The position numbers and the translations under genes were made by a program. A stretch of DNA of 64,000 nt from a virus: IMG/VR virus record IMGVR_UViG_3300046167_000815, positions 1 through 64,000 of that record. The stretch is one strand, 5' to 3'. The notes below the pieces were generated by a model, which searched no databases, had not been told where the DNA came from, and saw only the letters and a program-made list of their open reading frames with translations. The stretch's first letter is position 1; the number at the start of each line of letters is the position of its first letter. Positions 17,875 to 29,200 of this stretch are shown piece by piece.

Positions 17875-18540
17875 ATGTTTACACTTTTAAATAAGTTTAG
17901 TAACTACATATTTATAGCAATAATTATATTAATTTGCTTTTTATATTTTAAAGGATGCGTTCAACATAACGCTGATAAATCTCGTATCGAAAAGCTTTTA
18001 GAATACAAACACACTGTAAAAAATTATACTACTAAAAAAGGAACGGTTGTTAACTATAACAACTCGCTGGCAGTGTCTCCTGAGGATTTGAAGATCGTTC
18101 AGGACACTCTGCTGACGTACATAGAAAACTTAGAACTAAAACTAAAAAACGTCAAGTCTACTACTATTATTACTGAACGTATACAAATAGACTCAGTAGA
18201 AGTTCCTGTATATCTTACAGATTGTGATTTTGATACTACTATTAATGTTACAAAACCTTTTTACGACTTTAACATTACAATGACTAATACTGGGTTAACT
18301 TTTAATTCTTTAAAGTTTCCCTAATCGTTTAGGAGTAACTTTAACAGATAAAAAAGAAAAATGGTATAAACCTAAAAATTCTATTGTAGTTGTTACTAAC
18401 AGTAATCCGTATATGAAAACAGACGGTATATCCACCTTATACTTTTAAAAAACAAAAAAAAGTGGTATAACAGACAAATAACTTCTTTAACAGCAGGAAT
18501 TTTATTAGGAGCATTTATGTCATATCAAATAACAAAATAG
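17875..18540 (+). CDS. Membrane-tethered protein, three +1 frame changes
   Basis: The ATG at 17875 gives an N-terminal membrane anchor (about 10-30), then a soluble domain with a coiled-coil stretch. The frame stops at 18324. The +1 frame continues from the CCC at 18319-18321, then again near the ACC at 18432-18434, then again at the A8 run near 18454-18461, ending at TAG 18540. The repaired 220-residue protein reads K-F-P-N-R-L-G-V-T-L-T-D-K-K, then S-T-Y-T-F-K-K, then K-K-W-Y-N-R-Q, and finishes with a second hydrophobic segment. It resembles a Bacteroidota phage family of unknown role that sits near holins. Three breaks in 150 bases is remarkable. Confidence 0.6.
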
Positions 18541-18568
18541 TTTTGTTATATAATTAAGGAGAAAAGTT

Positions 18569-19376
18569 ATGAAGAGACACAGATTATTTTACGACATCGA
18601 AACATCATTTTGTAAAGGGCACTTTTGGAGACCTGGTTATAATCAAAGAATTGGTCCTGAACAAATTACAGACTACGCTAAAATTATTTCTGCACATTGG
18701 AAATGGGAAGGTGAAGAAGAAGAAGTGCACCATGCTCATTGGGGTCTAGAAAAACAATGTGACAAATCTTTAATAAAAAAACTGATTAAAACAATTTGAG
18801 AAAGCAGATGAAATAGTTACTCATAACGGAAAAAAGTTTGACACTCCTTGGGTAAGAACACGAGCTTTGTATCATGGAATACCTATGAGACCAGATTACA
18901 ATGAAATAGATACATATAAATTAGCAAAGTCTTATCTTAATTTGCCTAGTTTTAGTCTTAAAGAAATTTGTAAATATTATAATCTAGAAGCAAAAAAAGA
19001 TGCGGGAGGATTAGATACTTGGAAAGACGTAGTATTTAAAAAATGTCCTAAAGCATTTGAGCATTTATTATATTATGGAGACGGAGACATTATTTCTTTA
19101 GAAGCAGTGTTTAATAAATTAAGGCCATATGTTAAACCTAATATGCACTATCATTCAGAACATATTAGTATTTTAGGAATTAAAGCAGTTCCTGGAAAGT
19201 TTTTCTGTCCTGAATGTGGTAAAATAGGAAGACATCGTAAACAGTATAGAACAATGGCAGGAACAATAAGACACTACATGAGCTGCACAGACGACAAATG
19301 CGGAACATCATTTAAACTTAGTCATAAATCATTTGTTGATTTTAATACATATAAAATAGCAAATAACATAACGTAA
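18569..19376 (+). CDS. DEDD-type exonuclease with zinc ribbon, one +1 frame change
   Basis: An RNase-H-like 3'-5' exonuclease. The first motif is F-Y-D-I-E-T with D9 and E11. The second is H-N-G-K-K-F-D, and the third lies in Y-G-D-G-D-I-I-S-L. The C-terminal ~60 residues hold a zinc-ribbon-like C-P-E-C-G-K with a later C-T-D-D-K-C-G. The frame stops at TGA 18797-18799 and resumes in +1; removing one base in the AAAACAA run near 18786-18792 gives K-Q-F-E-K-A-D-E-I-V, a 268-residue protein. A GGAGAAAAG Shine-Dalgarno-like sequence precedes the ATG. It lies among structural genes but could act in DNA processing, replication or host DNA degradation. Confidence 0.75.
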
Positions 19377-19383
19377 TTTTTAA

Positions 19384-19391
19384 TATATTTG
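19384..19391 (+). promoter_or_regulatory. TAnnTTTG promoter-like box
   Basis: TATATTTG precedes the ATG at 19396 by four bases, in the short gap after the exonuclease gene. If used, the transcript would be leaderless or nearly so. Motif match only. Confidence 0.3.
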
Positions 19392-19395
19392 TATA

Positions 19396-20106
19396 ATGTT
19401 ACCATTAGTAGATTTACATAGTCAGTTAGACGAAGCTTTGAATATTAATAATTCAGATTCAATCTTTAGTACACTGTACTATACAGATTTAATTAATGAA
19501 CAACGATCTTTATATATCAGAAACGAATATAACAGAACAAGAGAAGTAGACCCTAATGTTCAGCAATCATTTTGTGAGGATTTAGAATTAGTAGATCCTA
19601 ACAATTGTCCTTGTGCAAACATACCAGTAGGGTGTAAAATTTTACGTACTAAACGTAAGATTCCTAATACAATAGAATTTCATCACAGCAAAGCTATTAC
19701 GTCTGTCGGTCCTGTAATTATTACAGCAAAAAGATTTAACTTAATAGATTACGATAGAGTTCCTTTTGTAGGACACGGTAGAACTACACATAACACCGTC
19801 TATGCATTTTTATACGATAATTACTTATACGTAATATCTAAAAATCCTGCAAAGCTTCTTTTGAAAAAAGTTACTATTCGTGGAATCTTTGAAGATCCTA
19901 CTGCTATTGCAGAATTTTTAGATTGCAGCGAAAACAATATCTGCTGGTCTCCTGACGATGTTTATCCATTAAATCAATGGATGTGGACATATGTTAAACA
20001 ACAAGTGTTACAGCAACTTTTCCAAAAAAGACAAGTCCCACAAGACGACTCTGGAAATGCACAAGATGATTTAGCAGACGGAACAGCGCCAGTACAATCT
20101 AAATAA
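19396..20106 (+). CDS. Ring/connector-type tail protein
   Basis: A 236-residue protein with an N-terminal helical stretch, a beta-rich middle and a C-terminal acidic, glutamine-rich tail. It contains C-P-C-A-N-I-P-V-G-C and the phrase P-Y/F-V-G-H-G-R-T. It sits next to the IHF-like gene and the muzzle protein, the position of one of the crAss-like ring proteins that link portal and tail. The sequence alone does not say which ring. It begins a run of closely packed tail genes. Confidence 0.55.
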   Translation: MLPLVDLHSQLDEALNINNSDSIFSTLYYTDLINEQRSLYIRNEYNRTREVDPNVQQSFCEDLELVDPNNCPCANIPVGCKILRTKRKIPNTIEFHHSKAITSVGPVIITAKRFNLIDYDRVPFVGHGRTTHNTVYAFLYDNYLYVISKNPAKLLLKKVTIRGIFEDPTAIAEFLDCSENNICWSPDDVYPLNQWMWTYVKQQVLQQLFQKRQVPQDDSGNAQDDLADGTAPVQSK

Positions 20107-20113
20107 CATAATA

Positions 20114-20641
20114 GTGGAACCAATAAGGGGGAAAGGAAAACACAAAGCGGATATAAAAAAATATAATTTTTATAGCCATTATAGGAAGAATACTACTTTC
20201 AGTCGTTTAGACAGAAAAGAATATTCTGCCTTTTTAAAAGATTTGCTTACTACATTTAGTGAAGCTATCGTAAAAGAAAATATGGAATTAAAACTTGGGA
20301 AACTAGGTTTTATTAGAATACAAGCTAAGAAACTTCATTTTTTCGATAAAGAAGGTAATAGAGCCAAGACACTAAGAGTAGATTGGAAGAAGACCCTAGA
20401 TTATTGGAAGGTAAAGTATCCTGGTAAAACAAAAGAAGAACTGAAGAAGATTAAAAACAAACCTGTTTTATATCATGAAAATGATCATACAAAAGGAGAG
20501 TTTTATCAGCATCTTTGGGACAAGCTTACTTCTGTAGTAAAATACAGAGGGCTATATAAGTTTATTCCTTCTCGTCAGTATTCTAGATTAATAGCAGAGG
20601 TAGTAAAAGATCCTCATAGAACAGTATTTTATTACGGGTAA
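20114..20641 (+). CDS. IHF/HU-like DNA-binding protein of crAss-like phages
   Basis: A 175-residue basic protein with an HU/IHF-like core: a helical pair around 30-58 (Y-S-A-F-L-K-D-L-L-T-T-F-S-E-A-I) and a strand region beginning L-K-L-G-K-L-G-F-I-R-I. The lysine-rich arms and a C-terminal extension go beyond the ~90-residue bacterial IHF length. Such a gene next to tail genes is a hallmark of crAss-like genomes. GTG at 20114 is the start. It probably binds or bends phage DNA in the virion or at the packaging vertex. Confidence 0.75.
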   Translation: MEPIRGKGKHKADIKKYNFYSHYRKNTTFSRLDRKEYSAFLKDLLTTFSEAIVKENMELKLGKLGFIRIQAKKLHFFDKEGNRAKTLRVDWKKTLDYWKVKYPGKTKEELKKIKNKPVLYHENDHTKGEFYQHLWDKLTSVVKYRGLYKFIPSRQYSRLIAEVVKDPHRTVFYYG

Positions 20642-20660
20642 AACCAAAATTAAAAAAAAA

Positions 20661-20897
20661 ATGATGGAAAGTAAATCAACAAAGTCTTGGGAAAATTCAG
20701 AAAAATTTGAAGACGGATCAAGTACAAAAGTTTGTGTTAGAGAAGTAGAAAACGGTTTTATTAAAACTGTAACTAAACACTATATGGACGACAAAGGATC
20801 GTGGAAATACGACGATACTGTAACTGTTCATTTTGAAAATCCTATGGAAGAAAAAAGTCTTGCGGATAAATTACAAACCTTTTTAGAAGAGAACTAA
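20661..20897 (+). CDS. Small acidic protein in tail operon
   Basis: A 78-residue protein, beta-rich then helical, with no known domain (K-S-W-E-N-S-E-K-F-E-D-G-S-S at the start). It is placed between the IHF-like gene and a ring protein, and it ends one base before the next ATG. Start could be either of two adjacent ATGs. A small tail or assembly factor is plausible. Confidence 0.5.
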   Translation: MMESKSTKSWENSEKFEDGSSTKVCVREVENGFIKTVTKHYMDDKGSWKYDDTVTVHFENPMEEKSLADKLQTFLEEN

Positions 20898-20898
20898 G

Positions 20899-21687
20899 AT
20901 GTACACAGGAAATACAGTATCATATAAAGCAATCATGGATAAACAGATCCGTGATTTTGGTTTTGAAATAGACGACGACTCAGGAATGGAGTGGTTAGCA
21001 GAATTTATGGCGCAAACTAAAGTCGGAATAGTAATGATCAATGATGTTGTATATATTCCTATTTGTGACGGACGTGGAGAACTTCCTATGAATTTGTATA
21101 AGATTGTACAAACTGCAAGATTAGGAGGAGTCGATAATTTAGAAGAAGCTAAATGCGGTAAAGGAAATATGGTGCCTATGAGATGGGCAACAGATCATTT
21201 TCATAAACAATACCATAAAGACGATAGAGATTATACTACGCAATCTGCTGACACATATACAGTAGAAAACGGTTATATATTTACTTCTTTTAGTAGTGGA
21301 TTTGTTTCTATGGCTATAGAGTCTTTGCCTGTTGATGCAGACGGAGCTCCTTTAATTCCTGCAGAACAAGCTTGGTTAGAAGCAGCGTCTCATCATCTTG
21401 CCTGGAAAACAGCAAGAAAACTTAGACGTACAAACTCTATTGATAAAGATTTCTATATGGAAATTATGCAAGATAGAGATTGGTACTTTGCACAAGCAGT
21501 AAATCAATCTAAACTAGATCAGAACGTAGATCAAGCAGAGTCTAGTAAAAACGCAATAGTTAGAACTATACCTGATATACAAGCTCATGCTTCTTTCTTT
21601 GCTAATCTTCAGTTACCAGAACAACGTAACTTTAGAGATATGTCATCATCAGGAACATCAAGCCCTAACAAAATTATTTCTGGATAA
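20899..21687 (+). CDS. Ring/tail-connector protein (tail tubular A-like)
   Basis: A 262-residue protein with an N-terminal helical domain, a beta-rich central part, and long C-terminal helices (about 155-205) that include Q-A-W-L-E-A-A-S-H-H-L-A-W-K-T-A-R-K. This mixed layout resembles the P22 gp4/T7 gp11 adaptor group. It lies two bases before the muzzle gene, just as connector and nozzle genes are paired in podoviruses. I infer that it is one of the ring proteins between portal and muzzle. Confidence 0.6.
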   Translation: MYTGNTVSYKAIMDKQIRDFGFEIDDDSGMEWLAEFMAQTKVGIVMINDVVYIPICDGRGELPMNLYKIVQTARLGGVDNLEEAKCGKGNMVPMRWATDHFHKQYHKDDRDYTTQSADTYTVENGYIFTSFSSGFVSMAIESLPVDADGAPLIPAEQAWLEAASHHLAWKTARKLRRTNSIDKDFYMEIMQDRDWYFAQAVNQSKLDQNVDQAESSKNAIVRTIPDIQAHASFFANLQLPEQRNFRDMSSSGTSSPNKIISG

Positions 21688-21689
21688 AA

Positions 21690-24600
21690 ATGAAAAGAGC
21701 CGTTAATGTATATAAAGGTTTAAACTCCGATACTGCAAGAGACAGTATTAGCGGTGGTCTCTACATAGACGCACTAGATGTTAGAATTACTACTGACACA
21801 GGAGAGTCGCAAGGATGTATTACTAATATTAAAGGAAATAAAAAATATTTTACAATACCTGTTAGTGACCCAGACTTAGTAGTAAACGGAACCCCAGAAA
21901 TAATAGGAAGCACTTCTATAAGAAATACTATTATATTATTTGTTGCAGATGACGGTGGACAAAATGGTTGGATATACAGTATAGAATATTCTGATGATGA
22001 GCAACAACTTATTGGAGGACTTACTTTAATTTATAAAAACAATTCTTTAAAATTTAAAAAAGAATTTCCTATAGAAGCTGTAGGAAGATATGAAAATAGT
22101 AATATACAAAGAGTTTACTGGGTAGACTATAATAATTATATACGATCTTTAAATATTAAAGACATTGCTTTATCTACTCTTACACCTGGACTTATAGATA
22201 GTTTTCCTAGTGTAAAATTTGAACAGCCTCTATTAAAAAATGTTTTAGGCGGGGGTTCTTTACTTGTAGGTATTAATCAATATGCTTATAGATTAACTAC
22301 TGTAGACGGTAAACAAACTTTAATATCTCCTCCAGGAAATTTAATACACACTACTTCAGAGACCGAATCTGCGTTACAAAGTAGAACTTATACTGGAGAT
22401 AAAAAAGGCACTAACTCTGGGAAATCTTTACAAATAACAATAGATACTTCTAACTATTCTCATTTTGACACTATTGAACTAATTCATATACTACATGAAG
22501 ATTTAACAGGAACATCAGAAGTTTTTTCTGTAGAAACAAAAGGAATTAATGGAGCTGCTTCTGTAACATTTGTACACACAGGAACTGAGAACACAATTGT
22601 TCCTTTAGATATTGCAGAATACACAGTAAAAAACTACCCTTTTGTAACTGCAAAAAGTATAACTCAAAAAGATAATTCTTTAGTAGCCGCAAATATAAAA
22701 GGATCTAATTTTGATATAAACGATTTAATTCCTGATACAGAAAGTTTTGACGCTAAAGTTCCTAGACATAATTCTACAGGGTCTCTTCCAAATCCTGTTG
22801 TAGGAACTCCTGCACAACAAGAAATTGCTAAATTAGCCAATGCTTTTAATGTTGACTATAATATAGATGCTCATTGGGAACAAACTTGGCACGACAATAG
22901 CCAATATAAATTTCAATCGAATGGAACACGTTTAGGAGGAACAGGGCCTAACATAGAATATAATTTTCATTTACAGCCTTACCTTATAGATAATGTAGCT
23001 TCTTGTGAATTTCCTAATAATAATCATATAGGAACTGTATTAGTTAATTTAAATGATGGATACGGAAATTATGCCAATAATACCTGGGAAAACATGGCAT
23101 CTCCTTTTGTGTCTGGACTTTTAAAAGGTTACAAAAGAGGAGAAACATATAGATTTGGTATTGTATTTTATAATAAAAAAGGAGAAGCATCTTTTACAGA
23201 GTTTATAGGAGACATTAAATTTCCAGATATTTCTGATGAAGATTCTGTAAATAACTCTTCAGGAACTAATTTTTTTCCTACTAGTTTAGAAACAAATTCT
23301 AATCTTCCTGTTTCTGTAGATACTACAGCTTATGCTTTGGGAATAGAATTTAATGTAGACTTTAGTACTTGTCCTAGCTTACTTAATGAAATAGAAAGCT
23401 ATCAAATAGTAAGAGTTAAAAGATCTATTTCAGATACTAGACGTTTGTGTTCTGGTATTATGAAAGTAGGAATGAAATTTGATATTACTAGTAATGATGG
23501 AGGAGGAGGATCTGCTGACGATCCTGCTAATAACGGAGGTTATAATTTAGGAGGACCTAATTATAGCGAGGAAATACTGCACCACTTTACTTATCATCAA
23601 AGAAGATCTAATGCAGCAGATGCCCAAGAATTTCCTGGATATGGAATAAGTGGTAACTTTGCAACTATTAATAATAATCATATATTAGGCAATCCTTTTA
23701 AAGTATTTGGTGCATATGCTACTTTTTATTCTCCCGACGTATCTTATAATTTTAATGCAGTTAGAAATTCTATAGATCAAAATTCTTGTTTATTAATGAC
23801 AGGAAGATATGGGCAATATTTTTCTAACATTAATTCAGCAGTTTCTACTGCAGGAGTAGAACAAATATTTACTGATAATAATGTTACTGAAGGAAGTATA
23901 AAATCTTTTGATATAGTTTACTCTGCTCCTGCAACTACAGAAAACTTAGGAGCAAAAATAGAAGACCACAGACGTAAATTAAGGTCTGTAGGACAAGTAG
24001 ATAAAGATACTTCTCTTAAAGCTATTGAGTATGTTAAACAATGGAATGAATTAAATGTAGTAGATTTTTCTAATAGTGCACAATCAGATTCTGTAATGAG
24101 CACAGAGTTAACTACTGCTTGGGGGCCTTATTTAGGATATGATGATGTAGGAGTAAATAGTAATCTTTATTTTAGAAACTTTTTTACCTATTTAGGAAAC
24201 GCAGGTGCAGGATTAAATGATCACGAAGCAAGTAGTCCTACTCAGCCTCATCAAACTATTTTTCATAAAGGAGCTACAGGTATTACAGGGTCTTTGGCTA
24301 AAATAGATTATAATCCTTTAACAGGGCTTCCAGTAGCACAACTGTTACTAATCATGCTTTTAATACAGGAACTACTGTAGGTAGTGGGCCCGTAAGAGCA
24401 GTTAATCAAACTTTTGCTCCTTTAAATAAAGGTTTAGTACAAGAAAACTATACTAGTACTCCTATAATAGATATACTACTTCCTAAACAAGAAATTTATG
24501 GCGGCTACACTGCAGATATTTTATCAGGAAATATTTTCCAACCTGCTTCGCCTATTATATCAGTAGCTAACTTAAATCCTAAAGTTTTTGGTGGAGATAT

Positions 24601-26239
24601 ATTTCTACACATGTTTACTTTCCAGGAAAGTACAGCTTGGCTATGGGATAAATTTTATCAAAACGCTTTAAGTAACTCAAATGTAAAACAAGAGTTTAAC
24701 GAAAACAGAACTTCTACTCTTTGTTTTGTAGTAGAAACTGCAGTTAACGGAGAACTGTCTTACGGAGCAGATGTAAAAAGAGAAGTTACGTTTGATGTTG
24801 CAGGAGGTTCTTCTGGAGTAAATTCTACTATTTGGAGACAAGAAAATAATAATAGCACTACTACTTGGGGTAAACCAAATACTGCAGGACAAAAGGCTAT
24901 GTATAAAGATGTTTACAATACAGTATATTCTTCTGAAAACGATGATGTATCATTCTTTACAAAACCTCCAGCTTTTAATTCTTTAGGAAATGTAAACGAC
25001 ATTAGAGCTTATATATCACAAGTAAAGATAAATTCAGAAACTGTAGATTCTTGGACTTCTTTTGGGGTAAACGATTACTACGACGTAGATGATTACGGAC
25101 CTATAAATAAAATAATTACTTGGAGAGATAACGTATACTATTTCCAAGATAAAGCTGTAGGAGCATATTCTATTAACCCTAGAGCGATATCTTCACCTGG
25201 AGACGGTATTCCTACAGAGTTAGGATCTGCAAAAGGATTTAATGACCATACTTATCTTTCTACTAAATATGGAAGTATACACCAATGGTCAGTAAAAGAT
25301 TTAGAATCGGGAATATATTATTTTGACGGAACACATAAAAAGATTTTTAGAATATCTGGATCATCAGAACCTTTATCAGAAATGAAAGGACTTCACGGTT
25401 TACTAAAAAACTTTAACGGAAATATTTCTTTACGTAAAGAAAATGCAGGAGACAATCCTATATTAGGAGCGGGTGTACATACTACTAGAGACAGAGTTAA
25501 TAATGAAATATTATTTACTTTCTTAGGTACTTGGAAAGCCTCTGAGTTAAACGGAAACACTTTGTATTCTGAAGGTGAAATAGTAACTTACGGAGGAGCT
25601 AACTTTATAATAAGTACTACTTATACTTCTACAAACACTTCAAAAGAAGATGTGTTAGTAGCAGAGCTATATCAAAACTCTACAGTAACTACATTGTTGC
25701 CAGACGATAAAATTACTCTTGTATTTGACGAGCTTGTAAATCAGTTCTCTTCTCGTTATAGTGCTACTCCTCCAATCTATATAGAAAACGGAGATATATT
25801 ACTTTCTGCAGATCCTAGCAAACACAACGAAATTTACCAACACAATAAGGGTAACTGGGGAGAGTTCTATGGAAAAACAGAAGAGATGTCTATTAAGTTA
25901 GTACTAAACGAAAATGCTGACTTTAATAAAATACTTAGAACTTTAGAATTTAATTCTATTGTAAGAGATAATCAAAAAAATATAGACCGTACTAAAACTA
26001 TTACGGCTTTCCGTGTAGAAACAGAATACCAAGACACAGGTAAAATAGATTACGATTCAGGAAGAATTAAACGTAGATTCGACAAGTGGAGAGTACATTT
26101 ACCTAGAGATACAAAAAGCCCTGGACAAGATCGTTTGAGAAGTACTTATTTTATTTTAACTTTATACTTTGATAATACAGACAATCGTGAGCTAATTCTC
26201 GATAGAATTTTGTATTATTATGACATACAGATATTCTAA
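21690..26239 (+). CDS. Muzzle / tail stabilisation protein (P22 gp10-like), one frame change
   Basis: The tail-tip protein of crAss-like phages, corresponding to the muzzle of crAss001 and related to P22 gp10. The N-terminus M-K-R-A-V-N-V-Y-K-G-L-N-S-D-T-A and the repeated beta-rich, aromatic-poor segments are typical of the propeller fold. The frame ends at 24380, but the coding continues in another frame through 24611 to 26239. One missing base near the GGG at 24324-24326 would join them as T-G-A-S-S-S-T-T-V-T-N, giving about 1516 residues. The final ~100 residues contain R-F-D-K-W-R-V-H-L-P-R-D, a motif I associate with this protein. Its stop overlaps the next start. Confidence 0.8.
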
Positions 26240-29200
26240 TGGCAAAGAAAAAAATTTATATAGATCCTTCAAAACGTGGTACGTTTACAGCAGAAGCTAA
26301 AAAACGTGGTATGGGTGTACAAGAATTTGCTTCAAAAGTAATGTCTAATAAAGATAGGTACTCTTCTTCAATGGTTAAACAAGCAAACTTTGCACGTAAT
26401 GCTGCTAATTGGAATCAAGACGGAGGAAATATAGATTCTATGAATGCTATGATGAAAGCAAGATTAGCATATGCTAATGAATTTGGAAATAATAGTGCTA
26501 AAAGAATGGTTGCTCCTGTAGATAATTCATATGATTTTGGCGATGGTAGAACAGGTACTCATTATATGGGCAGTTACGGCAATTATGCTATTCCTAATAT
26601 ACAAGACGTAGAAGGAAGTCTTCAAATGACAGGTCCTAGAATGGACGAAGCTATATTTTTTGATCGTCCTGAAGATGCTACTTATTTTGCCAATGAAAAC
26701 TATAAACGTGTATCTCCAGCATTCCAACAAAACGGAGGAAATATGAATGCTGTAAGTTTAATGGGTTACAGAGATGATTCTCCTTTTCGTAATGAAGAAA
26801 GTCTTAATATATACTCTCCTGACGGGCTTATAGATATGTCTAATGTAGGCATGCCTATAGTAGCTAACGGCCAAGTATTAGATCCTTATTCTGGAATAAA
26901 TCAAGTACCTCCTACAAAAAGTGGTTACGTAAGGGAAACTCCTTTAGAAACTTTTGAAAATGGAGGACGTATGGTTCCGCCTAATATTCCTATGTATTAC
27001 CAAGATTTTGGAACACCTATTTATAGAGATACAACTGAGATTCCTCCTAGTTTTCAAAATGGAGGCGGTCTTTATACATATCCTGGAAGACCTGGAGCAG
27101 TATATGAAAAAGGAACAGACGGAAATTGGAAAATTAATTTAGGAGCTGATACGCAAGGAAAATTTATTCCTATTGTAGATCCTAGATTAACAAGAACAGA
27201 ACAGTTAAATTTAAATGCTGTTCCTTTAGAAGAAACAGAATCTGTTGTTCCAGGTTACAATGAGTCTGCTTACTTTGACGATTTAAAATATTTAGAAAAC
27301 AGTATTAAAAAAGGATTTAAAGACGGTAGATGGTATCCGCATGTTTCTTTAGAAGGAGGTGAAAAAACAATTGCATACGGCCATAAATTAAAAAAAGGAG
27401 AAGATTTTTCTAAAGGACTCTCTCAAGAAGAGGCCGAGGCTTTAATGCTTAAAGACTATACTGTTAAAAAATCTTCTGCTCAAAAACATGTAGATAAAGA
27501 ATTTGGAAAAGGAACTTTTGAAAATTTAGATCCTCGTAAACAAATACTATTAACAGACTATCAATATAATGTAGGACTTACTAAATTTCCTAAATTAACT
27601 GAGGCAGTAGTAACAGATAATATAGATGCTGCTTTAAAAGAATACAAAAGATATCACAGTGGTAAAAAACCTTTAGTAGAAAGAAATAAATGGACAGAAG
27701 AACAAATAAAATCTTTTGCCTACGGAGGTAATATTTATAAATCTGGCGGCTACACAGTTACTAGATCTAACGACAGAAAAGGTAAAACTCATAAGGTAAC
27801 TAGAAAGTCAGATGGCAAAGTTAAATATTACGGCCATCCTATGAGAAACCAACCAAAGAATAAAAAAGTAAAAGAGGCTGCTGAAGCTAGACACAGAGCT
27901 CAAGGAAATTTCCGTAATCCTTTCTTTAAAGCTTATTGGGATAAAACTTGGAAAAACGGTGGAGTAATGGACTCTTATAATTCTTATCAATTTGGAGGTT
28001 CTATGCAAGAACTGCAAGAAAAAGAATCTAAAAGTTATTACGATGTAGAAGGTGTAAATAAAGAAAAACTACAAGAATGGTATAATATTGGTAAAGTTGC
28101 TCCTACTAATATTGGAGAAGCAAAGTTATTAGCAGAAGCAATAGGATATACTCCTGCTCAATCAAATATTGTAGCGGCACAATGGGCTTTAGAATCTGCT
28201 AGAGGAACAAAAACAGGAGGACAATTTAATTATTTTGGTATTAAATCTCATAGTAAAGCAACTAGAGATAAATTAAAAAATAAATACAATATAAATGTAT
28301 CTACTGCTGCACCAGTATCTACTCAAGAAGAATTTACTCCAGGCAAAAAAGAAACAATTAAATCTAGTTTTTTAAATTTTGATGATCCTATAGCTGCTTT
28401 TTTAGGACACAAAGCATTTTTAGAAACTAATAAAAGATATGAAAAAGCTTTAAAAGCAGAAACTTCTTTTGATTTTGCTAAAGAGTTAAAAAATGCAGGA
28501 TATGCAACTTCTGCAAAATATGCTCCTACTTTAGGGTCTATAGCTTATCCTTTTTTATCTTCAGAAGAAATAGAAAAGTTTAAAAGTTTAGGATCAAAAA
28601 TAAAAGACACATTACCAAAAGATAAAAAAACAAAATTAGTACAAGATAATATTGCACCCACACCCGTAGTTAAAGATGTTTTTACTCCTACAGAAATTCC
28701 AGGAACTAAAGTATCAGACGCTAAATTATTTGAAAGAAATATGAAACTGCCAAAAAACACAACCAACTTAGAAATAAAAAATGTCGTTCCTAAAAGAACT
28801 CCACAATTTGGGGCTTCTGCATTTGGACAAGGACAAATGTTTAAAACATACGGAGGTAAAACTTACCAAGGAAATGTGTATAGAAACGGAGAAATTCTTG
28901 CTGGAATAGGCGCAGGATTATATGGTGCTGCAGAAGGAATTCTTGATACAGTGACTCTTGGTCTTACTGATAACCTAACTGATAAAGGTTTTGACGCTCT
29001 TTTTACAGGAGAAAAAAATAAAAATGTAGGCGGAATTAGAGGAGCAGGTAATGTTGTAGGGGGAGTTGCAGGAGGATTTATTAATCCTGCAGGAACAGGA
29101 GCTGCGGTAGGACAAGTTGCTGGAGGTATGGGAGAAATGGCAGAAGCAACAGGAAACGAAAGATTAGACGCTGCAGGAAATGTTATAGAAGCTACAGGAA

